Positions 50,253-59,722 of a stretch of DNA of 64,000 bases are shown piece after piece. This DNA is from QKMZ01 sp012965515 (GTDB lineage: Bacteria; Cyanobacteriota; Vampirovibrionia; Obscuribacterales; Obscuribacteraceae): positions 1 through 64,000 of the forward strand of contig CALFMP010000036.1 in the NCBI GenBank assembly GCA_937879965.1. The letters are read 5' to 3'. Both the position numbers and the translations under genes were made by a program. Below the pieces are notes generated by a model that was not told the origin of the DNA, did no database searches, and was given only the letters and a program-made list of their open reading frames with translations. Every line of letters begins with the position of its first letter. The first letter of the stretch is position 1.

Positions 50253-51499
50253 TGAGCACAAAAATGGTAAGGAAAAATCGTGGAGCCGGAAAGAAGTTTC
50301 TGACTGCGCAACTGGCAGTATTGCTTGGTTTATCAGCTCCAGTAGCAGGAATCGCTGCCGCACCAGCAGACGAGAATGCAATTCGCAATGCCTACGCTTT
50401 GTATGTACAGCAAAAGTATTCGGCATCTGCAGATGCATTTGAAGCCTTAATCAGAATATCCGCCCCTGGTTCACGGTTGTACTACTATGCTGCCGCGGCA
50501 AACAAAGCTGCCGGCAGAGTCCCGAGAGCGAAACAGCTTTGCCAATACATAACCACTAATTTTGCAAGTAGTGCCGAAGCTGCACATGCGCAGAAGTTGT
50601 TTCCTGAAGATGCACCGGCTGCCACGGCGTCTGCGGCTTCGGCTTCGGGCTCGGTGCTTCCAGCACATCTGAAAGGGAAAAGCATTGACGAGTTGATGCA
50701 AACAGAAGAAGGAAGGCAAGCCCTCAAAAACGCGATGGGGTCAGGAGGCGCTGCTGGAAGTAGTTCGCCTTCAACCTCGACGACAAAAACCGCAGTAGTC
50801 GTGACTGGATCCAGGCAGAAGGATCTTGTATTCACGGCTGCTCAAGTTGCCGCTGACGGACCCGATGGAATTACTCCATATATCAAATATCCGGATGCAG
50901 GTTTGGAATGTTCGATGGTAGCACTAGTTATGCTGCCTAAAGGACAGGAGCTCATAGCCGGAATGATTCGGCGCCCTGGAAATGACGATGCATACATTGT
51001 TCGCTTTCCGAATAGCTCAAGAGATTTCCGGATTACCCAGGCGGCTATGGATCGCTATTTGATGAAGGATAAGGCGCTTTGGGCGTCAATAATTCACAGC
51101 GCGGTAAGAGAGAGCACTGCTTTTAATTTGGAGAGTGGTCTTTCCTTGCTTACCGGCACTACTGCAGAAAAGATTTTGGCGAACAACACAACCGAGCAAG
51201 CTGTAGGTACATTCATCGCGGATGCGCTCAAAAGAAAGCATCCGGTTGTTTGTCTCTCCCATGAGTCAACGCCTGAACCGGAACTGGTGGAAGATTTTGC
51301 CGGATATACAATCACTGATTATGATCCTGCGACCAAGATGATTACCATGCGCAATCCGCATGGCTCAAACTCTCGTCGCTTCAGATTGGAAGACGATCCA
51401 CAGCACAAAAAGTTTGAACAACTCAACAATGGTTACTTCAAAATGAATCTAACTTTGTTCACAAAGTATTTCAAGGAAATTGCGCGTGCATCAATCTGA
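50252..51499 (+). CDS. Calpain-like paralogue lacking Cys and His (pseudoprotease)
   Basis: 415 residues, same layout as the preceding protein: signal segment (FLTAQLAVLLGLSAPVAGIA), TPR-like part, linker and calpain-like domain. The catalytic Cys position is A216 (YPDAGLECS) and the His position is A350 (EDFAGYTITDYD), while N368 is kept in MRNPHG. It cannot work as a cysteine protease by the usual route. It starts at the stop of the active paralogue and ends 14-20 bases inside the next kinase gene. A regulatory or substrate-presenting role for its paralogue is plausible. Confidence 0.88.
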   Translation: MSTKMVRKNRGAGKKFLTAQLAVLLGLSAPVAGIAAAPADENAIRNAYALYVQQKYSASADAFEALIRISAPGSRLYYYAAAANKAAGRVPRAKQLCQYITTNFASSAEAAHAQKLFPEDAPAATASAASASGSVLPAHLKGKSIDELMQTEEGRQALKNAMGSGGAAGSSSPSTSTTKTAVVVTGSRQKDLVFTAAQVAADGPDGITPYIKYPDAGLECSMVALVMLPKGQELIAGMIRRPGNDDAYIVRFPNSSRDFRITQAAMDRYLMKDKALWASIIHSAVRESTAFNLESGLSLLTGTTAEKILANNTTEQAVGTFIADALKRKHPVVCLSHESTPEPELVEDFAGYTITDYDPATKMITMRNPHGSNSRRFRLEDDPQHKKFEQLNNGYFKMNLTLFTKYFKEIARASI

Positions 51500-53636
51500 T
51501 CACGCTGCAAATGAACTGTCGTCTGGCACGATAATTAATGACACCTATAAGGTCGTTTCCCTCATTGGCAGAGGTGGCATGGGCGCGGTGTACCGCGTGC
51601 ATCAGGAGGCGCTTGGTAAAGACTTCGCGTTGAAAGTGTTGGACTTGCATCAGAGTAGTGATGTTGCAGTGCGACGGTTTCAGCAAGAGGCGCGAACTGC
51701 GTCTCAATTGCAGCATCCAAACCTGGTTGAAGTCCATGATTTTGGTGTCTTTCGTGCGGACCAACCGTTTCTCGTAATGGACCTGGTTGAGGGTGTTTCG
51801 CTGTCAGACATTTTGAGAAAGAAAGGTTCACTTCCCACTGATTTTGTCATTGGACTTTGCATCCAAATCTGCTTTGGTTTGATGTATGCACACGAAATGG
51901 GTGTTGTTCATCGTGATATCAAACCTGGCAACATTATGCTCTTGCACCCGGATGAAAATTCTAGAGAAGGAACAGTGAAGATTGTCGATTTCGGTATTGC
52001 GAAATTGGTTCAATCTGAAAGTGGTGAGATTCAAACGTTGACGAAGACTGGTGAGATTTTTGGCAGTCCTTTGTACATGAGTCCGGAACAGTGCAAGGGC
52101 GATCCGGTAGACAAACGATCTGATATCTATTCTCTCGGCTGTGTCATTTTCGAATGTTTAACAGGGTCTCCTCCTTTCTTTGGCGATTCGGCAATGTCGA
52201 CCATGATGAAGCGTTTGTCGGAAGCTCCTGTTAGCTTGAAGGAAGGCTCGTTGGGACGCGATTTTCCACTGGGATTGGAAAACGTTGTACGCAAAATGCT
52301 TGCTGTTGATCCTAACGATCGCTACCAAGATCTCGGCTCTGTGGTCAAGGATTTGCTAACCATGCAAAATTGTGGCGCAGTTTCGACCGAGGATGAAACA
52401 CTGCCAAAAGTTGATGAACGAAATAGACGGCGCGAGTTCATTGTGTTTTTGATGACGATTGCATTTTTGTCGATTGTTTGCACCTTCTCTGTTGACGCAT
52501 ATGTGATTTTTCCAGACAAGGTTAAAGCGGTTTTGGTTCAGCAGAAGTTGGAAGAGCTTGAGTCTAGGTATTTTGGAGCGTTTGATGTGCGTAGAGAAAG
52601 CGGACGACCTTCGCTCGCTGAGTTGAAGCAAAGGGAAGAGGCGGAGAAGAAAGCGAAGGTTGCTGAATCTAATAGCGCTGTTGCGAGTCTGCGAAAAACC
52701 CTTGGTCAGCAGGATGTGAGGTATCCTTATTTGCTTTCCGAGAATTCGAAAACGGGGCAAAAGAATTTTTTGGTTTTTCCGTTAGACATCGGAGTCGTCA
52801 GCATAAATTTTGAGTATCCCGGACGTAGAGCTTTCGGAAAAATACCGTTGCCACCAAACTCGACAATTGTACTGAGATTGGATAAGCGACCTAGTGCTGA
52901 AGCTAATCTCTTGAAGAATCTAAGTGAGCAGCATTTTGCGCTAATTGCGTATGGCAGCACCACTGCTGTTTCCAATGAGACTATTGAGAGTCTCGAGCAT
53001 ATTCCGAAGTTATCCGCGGTGAAGTTGGAAGGTTCTGATGTTGATTGCCTTAAGCCGCTATATAACAACAATATGCTGAATGGAATTGAGTTGATGAATT
53101 CGCTGGTGCCTGTATCGGAGATTCTAAAACTTAAGAGATTGCGGCAGCTGGAATACATCACTTTTGGACCGGAGGAAGATCCTACACCTCTGTTTAAAGC
53201 CCTCCTGGGATCTAATAGCCTGACAAGGCTCCATTTCAAGCTCGGGTCAGCACACAAGGGTGAAGACGGAAAGTTCATAAAACAGTTCGACGTGAATGCC
53301 TTGGCAAAGCTAACGCAGTTGCAAGGCTTGGGAATTGAAAGCACCGTGACATTTACTGACGAAGACTTGGAAAAGCTAGTTCCGCTAAAAAACTTGCGGG
53401 TTTTAGTGCTGCGGAATACCGGTGTCACCCCAAACGCGATTAATACTTTTCGAAAATTTCCTCACTTGGAACTTTTGAAAATTTCGCGTGATGGTTGGTC
53501 CGACACAGATTTGGCAAAATTGCGCAAGGTTGTAAAAAGCCTTGCAGTAGCAGGAAGCCGCGAAGACCTACGCGAGAATATGAATAAATCATGGCCCAGC
53601 CTAGATAAGACTCTAAAAATGGATCCAAGGTTTTGA
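51486..53636 (+). CDS. Transmembrane Ser/Thr kinase with leucine-rich C-terminal region
   Basis: 716 residues from GTG 51486 (AAGGA upstream, overlapping the previous gene by 14 bp); a TTG two codons earlier is the alternative. Numbered from that TTG: Gly loop GRGGMGAVY (about 30), K52 in FALKVL, D146 in VVHRDIKPGN, D170 in DFG, SPEQ in the activation segment; all kinase motifs are intact. A membrane segment follows (about 325-345). The last about 370 residues face outside and contain leucine-rich units such as LVPLKNLRVLVLRNTGVTP. It probably senses an external signal and phosphorylates cytoplasmic proteins. Its near-copy follows directly. Confidence 0.92.
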   Translation: MHQSDHAANELSSGTIINDTYKVVSLIGRGGMGAVYRVHQEALGKDFALKVLDLHQSSDVAVRRFQQEARTASQLQHPNLVEVHDFGVFRADQPFLVMDLVEGVSLSDILRKKGSLPTDFVIGLCIQICFGLMYAHEMGVVHRDIKPGNIMLLHPDENSREGTVKIVDFGIAKLVQSESGEIQTLTKTGEIFGSPLYMSPEQCKGDPVDKRSDIYSLGCVIFECLTGSPPFFGDSAMSTMMKRLSEAPVSLKEGSLGRDFPLGLENVVRKMLAVDPNDRYQDLGSVVKDLLTMQNCGAVSTEDETLPKVDERNRRREFIVFLMTIAFLSIVCTFSVDAYVIFPDKVKAVLVQQKLEELESRYFGAFDVRRESGRPSLAELKQREEAEKKAKVAESNSAVASLRKTLGQQDVRYPYLLSENSKTGQKNFLVFPLDIGVVSINFEYPGRRAFGKIPLPPNSTIVLRLDKRPSAEANLLKNLSEQHFALIAYGSTTAVSNETIESLEHIPKLSAVKLEGSDVDCLKPLYNNNMLNGIELMNSLVPVSEILKLKRLRQLEYITFGPEEDPTPLFKALLGSNSLTRLHFKLGSAHKGEDGKFIKQFDVNALAKLTQLQGLGIESTVTFTDEDLEKLVPLKNLRVLVLRNTGVTPNAINTFRKFPHLELLKISRDGWSDTDLAKLRKVVKSLAVAGSREDLRENMNKSWPSLDKTLKMDPRF

Positions 53637-55789
53637 GCGTGGAAGATAGTCAAGACAGCACCATCTCAATGAATTCTTCTTCCGAAAGGGAGCAAGCTCT
53701 CGCACCGGGGGCCATAGTTGACGATAAATATCAAATCGTATCGTTAATTGGTAAAGGAGGAATGGGCTCTGTTTATCGTGTTCACCAGATTTTCTTAGGA
53801 AAGGACTTTGCCTTAAAGGTCCTCGACCTGCATCAACGCACAGAGGTGACAGAACGAAGATTCAAACAAGAGGCGCGCACGGCATCTCAATTGCAGCATC
53901 CTAATCTTGTCGGCGTACACGGATTTGGAGTGCTCGGTGGTGTGCAACCGTATTTGGTGATGGACTTCATAGAAGGTCTGACCCTGGCTGAGGTGTTGAA
54001 GAAAAAAGAGACTTTGCCGGTTGACTATGTTGTGCGCCTCGCACTTCAGTTATCTTTCGGACTGCTTTACGCGCATGACAAAGGCGTTGTGCATCGTGAC
54101 ATAAAGCCCGGAAACATCATGCTCTTGCATCCTGACAGGGACCCGGCAGAAGGCGCCGTCAAAATTGTTGACTTTGGTATTGCCAAATTAACGCAAGGTG
54201 AGGAAGGTGAAATTCAATCTCTAACGAGAACCGGTGAGGTTTTTGGTAGTCCGGTGTACATGAGCCCCGAGCAGTGCAAAGGCGCTGCGGTAGATCGGCG
54301 CTCGGATATCTATTCTCTCGGATGTGTTCTTTACGAGTGTTTGACAGGCGTGCCACCGTTTCTTGGTGAGACTGCAATGTCCACTATGATGAAGCGACTT
54401 TCTGAAAAGCCTACTAGCCTTAGAGAGGCAACTCTTGGGCGAGAGTTTCCAGAGCTCCTTGAACATATCATTCAAAAGATGCTCGCTACGGAGCCTGAAG
54501 ATCGGTATCAGGAGTTGCACTCTCTCGTAAACGATTTGATTGCATTGCAGCGACCGGAAGTTGGTATTGTAGTCACTGCCGCGAACAAAAAGCCTGAGTT
54601 CAAGAAAGACTTTGCCGTTTCTCAAAAAGTACTGTTGACTATTGGAACCTTGATTGTCTCCGTTGCCGCAACGGCTATTTTTGATCGAGCCTTTGTTTAT
54701 CCGCGATACTTTGCACCAGCCGAAATTCAGACTAATAAAATTGCTTACGTTCCGGAAGGAATTTTTGTAAATTGGAAAGATAAGAAGCCATCCAATAGCG
54801 ATGCGAAGACCCTTAATGCGGCGCGTAGCTCTCCCGCGCCGGAGACTGAGAAATTTGGAACAAACCCTCACGACAACACACCTAGCGTTTCAATCGAAGA
54901 GGGAAGTTCTGGTAAGAAACAAGTTCTCTTTTTCCCAGATTCTTACGGCACGATTATTGTTGGCGGGAAGAAATATGAGGCGAAAGGAAAGATCGCAGTG
55001 CCTCTGGATGCATCGGTCACTTACCGTCTCAATAGCAGCGCCTGTGCGAATGACAAAGCGCTTCAGAATCTAACTGGTGTGAGATTCCATCGAATTGATT
55101 TCAATAGTATTCGATCAATCAACGACCGTTACATTAGCGTTCTGGCGAGAATGCCTTTTCTTGAACAGGTAGGTTTGGAGTTTACGAATGTGGCTTCACT
55201 GGAACCCCTATATAACTCGAAAACGATCACTTACCTTGAAGTGGGCAACACGAATGTACCGGCTTCAGAAATTTTGAAGGTCAAGCGACTAAAAAAATTG
55301 CGATTGCTTTCATTTGGACCAATACCTGATGCGTATCGCGTTATCGATGGCTTGGCGCAGTCAGATTCTATTGACACGGTAATCTATAAAGGAGTTAGAT
55401 TGCTTGAAGATCATCAGGGGCATGGTCTGACTCGTCGCGATGTCACTTCTCTAGCGCGGTTGGTGAACCTCCGCCACTTAACCGTTGATTCTTCGCCGCA
55501 GTTTGATAACGCTAGCTTGGAGAAACTATTGACGTTGAAGAATTTGAGCAGCTTGAGAATTGTCGATTGTGGTTTGACACCACAATGTATATCGACGCTT
55601 GCAAAGTTCAAAAATCTGAAGTTTCTCTCTTTAACAACACCAGGTTGGCCTGAGTCGGATTTGAGCAGTTTGCGAAAGAGATTCAATCTTGAATTGCGAA
55701 AAACGCATAGTCAGGTAAGAGCTGAGCATAATTCTGATGTAGATGCCGTTCAGTCGATATTGGACAAATCTGAATCTTTTGCTCATTGA
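53633..55789 (+). CDS. Second transmembrane Ser/Thr kinase with leucine-rich C-terminal region
   Basis: 718 residues from TTG 53633, overlapping the previous stop by 4 bp. It is a close paralogue of the preceding kinase in length and layout: GKGGMGSVY, FALKVL, VVHRDIKPGN, DFG, SPEQ, a membrane segment (LLTIGTLIVSVAATAIF, near residue 330) and an outer leucine-rich part (LLTLKNLSSLRIVDCGLTP). The outer regions are the most diverged part, which suggests different ligands. All kinase residues are intact. The four overlapping genes from 48969 imply coordinated production of the whole set. Confidence 0.92.
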   Translation: MSVEDSQDSTISMNSSSEREQALAPGAIVDDKYQIVSLIGKGGMGSVYRVHQIFLGKDFALKVLDLHQRTEVTERRFKQEARTASQLQHPNLVGVHGFGVLGGVQPYLVMDFIEGLTLAEVLKKKETLPVDYVVRLALQLSFGLLYAHDKGVVHRDIKPGNIMLLHPDRDPAEGAVKIVDFGIAKLTQGEEGEIQSLTRTGEVFGSPVYMSPEQCKGAAVDRRSDIYSLGCVLYECLTGVPPFLGETAMSTMMKRLSEKPTSLREATLGREFPELLEHIIQKMLATEPEDRYQELHSLVNDLIALQRPEVGIVVTAANKKPEFKKDFAVSQKVLLTIGTLIVSVAATAIFDRAFVYPRYFAPAEIQTNKIAYVPEGIFVNWKDKKPSNSDAKTLNAARSSPAPETEKFGTNPHDNTPSVSIEEGSSGKKQVLFFPDSYGTIIVGGKKYEAKGKIAVPLDASVTYRLNSSACANDKALQNLTGVRFHRIDFNSIRSINDRYISVLARMPFLEQVGLEFTNVASLEPLYNSKTITYLEVGNTNVPASEILKVKRLKKLRLLSFGPIPDAYRVIDGLAQSDSIDTVIYKGVRLLEDHQGHGLTRRDVTSLARLVNLRHLTVDSSPQFDNASLEKLLTLKNLSSLRIVDCGLTPQCISTLAKFKNLKFLSLTTPGWPESDLSSLRKRFNLELRKTHSQVRAEHNSDVDAVQSILDKSESFAH

Positions 55790-55984
55790 ACGCGCCGCAC
55801 TATCAAACGGTAATTTGAGCTTGTCAAATTCAGAGGCGGCTCTGCTGGCGATCTCGTTACCGCTGTTCTGCCCTTAGTTCCAAGGGATGAGTGATTAAAA
55901 TGATTCAGAAGAATGATATTAAGCGAAGTTTCAAGTGTCAGAATCGATGTGCATTGACACACTGTACAAACCATGAGGTGGGGC

Positions 55985-56437
55985 ATGAAGGTGCTGATTG
56001 CACAAGAAGAGTCGGAATGCTCAAGAGCAGCCCTTGACGCTGTAATGAATAGAAACTGGCCGCAGAATTCCCAGTTTCGTCTTGTAAATGTGCATGAGCC
56101 TATCCATGGCTACGATCCTGTTGTTTATGCTCCGCATTCCATCGTTTCTCTAAAGGAAGCGGACAAAGAAATCTATGATGCGAAGGAAACGCAACTAAAG
56201 AAGAGTATTGAGCTTCTCAAAAGCAAATTCTCAGACTTTGAGGTTTCGGGAGAGGTCCTTACAGGACATCCTAAAGAGTGCATCGTCGAAGATGCAAAAA
56301 ATTGGGGTGCCGACCTCATTGTTCTTGGTACTCACGGAAGAAAGGGTTTTGCGCGAGCATTCCTGGGAAGTGTGGCGTCTGAAGTGGCAAGCCAGGCGGA
56401 ATGCTCGGTGGAAATTGTTCGAGAAAGAAAGCACTGA
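55985..56437 (+). CDS. Universal stress protein (UspA family)
   Basis: 150 residues from ATG 55985; the ATG at 55973 four codons earlier is also possible. The fold shows strands KVLIAQEES and LIVLGTH, and the nucleotide motif G-x2-G-x9-G-S as GTHGRKGFARAFLGS, so ATP binding is likely. It is the first of two adjacent stress proteins. USP proteins respond to starvation, oxygen limitation and oxidants. Confidence 0.93.
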   Translation: MKVLIAQEESECSRAALDAVMNRNWPQNSQFRLVNVHEPIHGYDPVVYAPHSIVSLKEADKEIYDAKETQLKKSIELLKSKFSDFEVSGEVLTGHPKECIVEDAKNWGADLIVLGTHGRKGFARAFLGSVASEVASQAECSVEIVRERKH

Positions 56438-56540
56438 AATACGTCGCTGATAGCGGACACTATTCAGAAGGCTGAGGACTAGAAACAGTGATTTATTCAT
56501 CCGGAAGAATGATGCATAAATGTGTGGGGAGACGAAAGAA

Positions 56541-57047
56541 ATGAGAGTTCTAGTTGCAATAGATGACGACTCGCTGGCTCAACCAATTATCGACTTTGTC
56601 GCCGCAGTTTTTTCGCATCATGGAACAATAATAAAGCTGCTGCACGTAATCGAACCGTCATCCATATCTGACAGTGCAACATCATTTTATGGACACGGGA
56701 TCAGTCGCGAGATTCTAGAGGGGCGATTGAAAGACGCATCAGACTTACTCAATCGATTGCGTAAAGATCTGCGTTCTAAGGTGTTGCCATCGGTTCCGGT
56801 GGAAGTTTCCGTCTTAATGGGAAAGGCGCATCATGTGATTCTTGACTGCGCGCAGGAATCCAATTCAGATATTATCGTGATTGGCTCTAATGGACACGGT
56901 AATCTTTCTCGTCTGCGAATTAGCAGTGTGTCTTATGCTGTTCTATCTCATGCTGAGTGTGCAGTCACAGTGGTTAAACCCCGCAAACTCAAAGATAGCG
57001 ACACTTCCGATTCACCGGATCAGGCGATGAATCGAATGCTTGTGTAA
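56541..57047 (+). CDS. Universal stress protein (UspA family)
   Basis: 168 residues from ATG 56541; the upstream ATG at 56520 is alternative. Strand MRVLVAIDDD starts the domain and the nucleotide motif is GSNGHGNLSRLRISS, ending in Ser, not Gly-Ser, so ATP binding may differ from the neighbour. The C-terminal 25 residues (SDTSDSPDQAMNRMLV) are extra. It follows the first stress protein by 103 bp. Confidence 0.92.
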   Translation: MRVLVAIDDDSLAQPIIDFVAAVFSHHGTIIKLLHVIEPSSISDSATSFYGHGISREILEGRLKDASDLLNRLRKDLRSKVLPSVPVEVSVLMGKAHHVILDCAQESNSDIIVIGSNGHGNLSRLRISSVSYAVLSHAECAVTVVKPRKLKDSDTSDSPDQAMNRMLV

Positions 57048-57084
57048 CGCGAATCAGCGCCTCGCGGAGGCTGCATAGTCGCAA

Positions 57085-57315
57085 TTGATTGGGCTAGATA
57101 AAGAATGGTGCTTCCAGGTTGAGTTAGTCGTTATCCCGGGAACATTATTGAACAGGGGTAGTGATCAACTCACTGTTGAACCTGGGACCATTGCATCATT
57201 GAAAAAACTTCTCTATTGGCAAATTTCTGCCGGTCAATTTTCTAGCGAAGATGTTCAAACCCTGAGGAAACGTTTGAAGGGTGATGTTGAAGTGCATGGT
57301 CGGCCAATCGAGTGA
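57085..57315 (+). CDS. Small hypothetical protein
   Basis: 76 residues from TTG 57085, with only a distant GGAGG upstream. It has a beta-alpha look (VELVVIPGTLLNRG, IASLKKLLYWQISAGQFSSE) and no motif. It is kept with low confidence because of even composition and lack of overlap with other genes. Confidence 0.35.
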   Translation: MIGLDKEWCFQVELVVIPGTLLNRGSDQLTVEPGTIASLKKLLYWQISAGQFSSEDVQTLRKRLKGDVEVHGRPIE

Positions 57316-57518
57316 TAAATCTCGTTTCCGACGGCTGGAGTTCTGTAGTGTTGTTGCCAAGTGTGTTGAATTTCCTTGCTGCTTGCCAACAAGACTGGTG
57401 GTTTGAACTTAGTCGAAGGACTATCTAATGTGCTCTAATTGAGATGGGACGTGCCATTTGGGTTGCTATCCCCGTGTGAAAGAATCATTATGGACGAACA
57501 TTTATCTCTAAATCGCGC

Positions 57519-59324
57519 ATGAAGCTTGAAGACAGAAAGTACAAATGGTGTCATCGCTGCAGTGGATGCATTGATGAAGCTGCGATTTATTGTCGCTTTT
57601 GTAGAAACGATCTCTTGCTGGGCGAACAGCGAAAAGATCCATTTTTCGGTCCTGAGTCCAAATTTGATGCAGCACGCCGTTGGGTGCCGAAATTAAACTC
57701 TCTCATTGAGATGCTTCCGGATTCTAACTTCAAAAAGCATCTGTTAGACGGCTTGCACATGCGTGGGCGTATGCCGACCATGGCAATGTATGAGCGTGAT
57801 GAAGAGTCCGAGCGTCAGTTTAACGAGTCGAATGTCGGTTTGGAGCGACCTCCGATGGAACAGGAGAAATCCATCATCCGCGAGGTCTTCTTGCATTTGA
57901 AGGATGCGGGCATTCACATCGATCAAATGTTGGAAACTCCAAAACTGCGCGTGTTGAAGCTCACCAAAGAAACTGTGAACGATGCTTACGAGACGCGTAT
58001 AAAACGTCAAGAAGAAGGAAAAGAGTGTAAGTTCTGCCGCGAAAAGAGCGCAGTGGATGCGACGACATGTGAATTTTGCAAATCCAATTTTATAGATCCG
58101 CCGAAGCGTGAAGCGCGCAGATTTAGAAAGAATTCGATTGGATTTTTTCCACTCGACAAAGTATTGCTGAAAGATGTTTTGCTGCACATAGCTGTCAGTC
58201 GTGCCCTCACAGGTGGTGCTTGGCGTGCGGAGCTTGCAGATGTTCTTTCCAGGCATGACATTTGCAACGCTGATGTTGAAGAAGGGCTGAAACAGCGGCA
58301 ATTCCTTATGGAAGAGGACATGACGATCGAGCTGCCTATGTCCGAGTGGCAACGTAGTTTGATGTTTGAAGGCTTGGATGACGGCATGGATGGTTACCAT
58401 GCAATTCACAACATCATTGAATTGGGTCAGACTTGTTTGCAAGAAGAGTTCCACGAAGAAGCGGAGATGGTTCTTAATTTTGCCATGGCTGTTGCTGACA
58501 CTCATCCATTAGGTACCGTCGCTGGTTTGGACGCCATGCGCGAGCCTCTGAAAACGTCTGGATGGATGGCGCTTTCGCAATTGTATGAAACAACCGGGCG
58601 CTACGCGGAAGCTGAAGAAGCTCATGCAAAGATGTTTCAGGTCGGACCGGCAATGGCAATACCCGGCCTGGACGAGATTATGAAAGCAACCATGGAATTG
58701 CTTAGTCCGCAGCGTTCAATTAGACAAGCTGACCTTTGCTTTAAGCAGAATAAATTCGATGAAGCGATCGACATGTATAAGAAAGCGTTGACGGCGCTCG
58801 ACAAACAGGAGAATAAGCCCTTCATAGGCTTCTCTAAAATGTCTGGGCTTTTGCAAGGCGAGCCGCCTTCTTCTATGACGACGCCGGCGCCAGAAGATTA
58901 TGATGTCGCTCCTAAAGGGCTGGAGCAGGCTAAGTTGAGCGAAGTGAGCGACCTGGTTCTGGTTTCGACAGCACATCGTGTTGGTGTAATGAAGAAGCTC
59001 GCGGAAGTCTACATGGCAAAAAAGGACTACGCGACTGCTGTGTATGTTCTCGACGATGCAATTGATCTCGCCGAGCAGCTAAACGAGCCTTACCAGGCGC
59101 TTGTTGCTGACGTCTGTGATTGCTATGGTCGCCTTTGTATGATGCAGAAGAAGTATCCTGAAGCAGAGCAGCAGTTTCGTCGCGCCGTTGAGTTCTATAC
59201 TTCGGTAAGAGATCCGATGGATCCGGACGAGTTTGAAATGGTGGTCAATAAAGCATTTAACTGTCTTGCCGATTCCTTGGAAGCTCAGGGCAAATTAGAA
59301 GAGTCAAAGAATTACAGGAAATAA
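57519..59324 (+). CDS. Zinc-ribbon and TPR protein
   Basis: 601 residues. Two treble-clef-like zinc ribbons: CHRCSGCIDEAAIYCRFC (about 11-28) and CKFCREKSAVDATTCEFC (about 170-187), each with two CxxC pairs. The rest is helical with TPR repeats in the second half (QADLCFKQNKFDEAIDMYKK, YATAVYVLDDAIDLAEQLNE, YPEAEQQFRRAVEFYTSVRD). It is likely cytoplasmic, as no signal peptide or membrane segment is seen. Zinc-ribbon plus TPR layouts are typical of scaffold proteins in kinase-rich bacteria; direct function unknown. The gene stands between the stress proteins and the ars operon. Confidence 0.85.
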   Translation: MKLEDRKYKWCHRCSGCIDEAAIYCRFCRNDLLLGEQRKDPFFGPESKFDAARRWVPKLNSLIEMLPDSNFKKHLLDGLHMRGRMPTMAMYERDEESERQFNESNVGLERPPMEQEKSIIREVFLHLKDAGIHIDQMLETPKLRVLKLTKETVNDAYETRIKRQEEGKECKFCREKSAVDATTCEFCKSNFIDPPKREARRFRKNSIGFFPLDKVLLKDVLLHIAVSRALTGGAWRAELADVLSRHDICNADVEEGLKQRQFLMEEDMTIELPMSEWQRSLMFEGLDDGMDGYHAIHNIIELGQTCLQEEFHEEAEMVLNFAMAVADTHPLGTVAGLDAMREPLKTSGWMALSQLYETTGRYAEAEEAHAKMFQVGPAMAIPGLDEIMKATMELLSPQRSIRQADLCFKQNKFDEAIDMYKKALTALDKQENKPFIGFSKMSGLLQGEPPSSMTTPAPEDYDVAPKGLEQAKLSEVSDLVLVSTAHRVGVMKKLAEVYMAKKDYATAVYVLDDAIDLAEQLNEPYQALVADVCDCYGRLCMMQKKYPEAEQQFRRAVEFYTSVRDPMDPDEFEMVVNKAFNCLADSLEAQGKLEESKNYRK

Positions 59325-59422
59325 GCGACCGGGTTTTGTTTCGGTCGGCGCGGTTTGATGGTTTGTGGACCGAGTCCAAACTGGCGGTTGACACCGGTGG
59401 ATATTTCGATTATATTGGAAAT

Positions 59423-59722
59423 ATGAAAACGACCCAGGCGGTTGGCGCCCTTTCGGCACTTGCCCAAGAGACACGTTTGCAGATCTTTCGATTGCTTGTC
59501 AGAAGAGGGCAAGCAGGGATGGCGGCCGGTGATTTGAGTTCGCATTTTGAGATTCCACCTGCCACCATGTCTTTTCATTTGAAAGAGTTGACTAACGCCG
59601 GGTTAATCGCATCCAGGCGTGAAAGTCGATCAATTATTTATTCGGCCAACTATGAGCAGATGCAAGAGCTAATTAGTTACTTGCTGGAAAACTGCTGTGT
59701 TGATAATGGAGGCAAATGCTGA
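59423..59722 (+). CDS. arsR: ArsR-family repressor
   Basis: 99 residues from ATG 59423, which follows GGAAAT. Winged helix with ALAQETRLQIFRLLVRRGQ, IPPATMSFHLKELTNAGLI and the beta hairpin SRRESRSIIYSANYE. A C-terminal NCCVDNGGKC offers three Cys for arsenite binding, as in many ArsR proteins of this subtype. It heads the ars operon; its stop overlaps the start of the lyase gene. Confidence 0.93.
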   Translation: MKTTQAVGALSALAQETRLQIFRLLVRRGQAGMAAGDLSSHFEIPPATMSFHLKELTNAGLIASRRESRSIIYSANYEQMQELISYLLENCCVDNGGKC

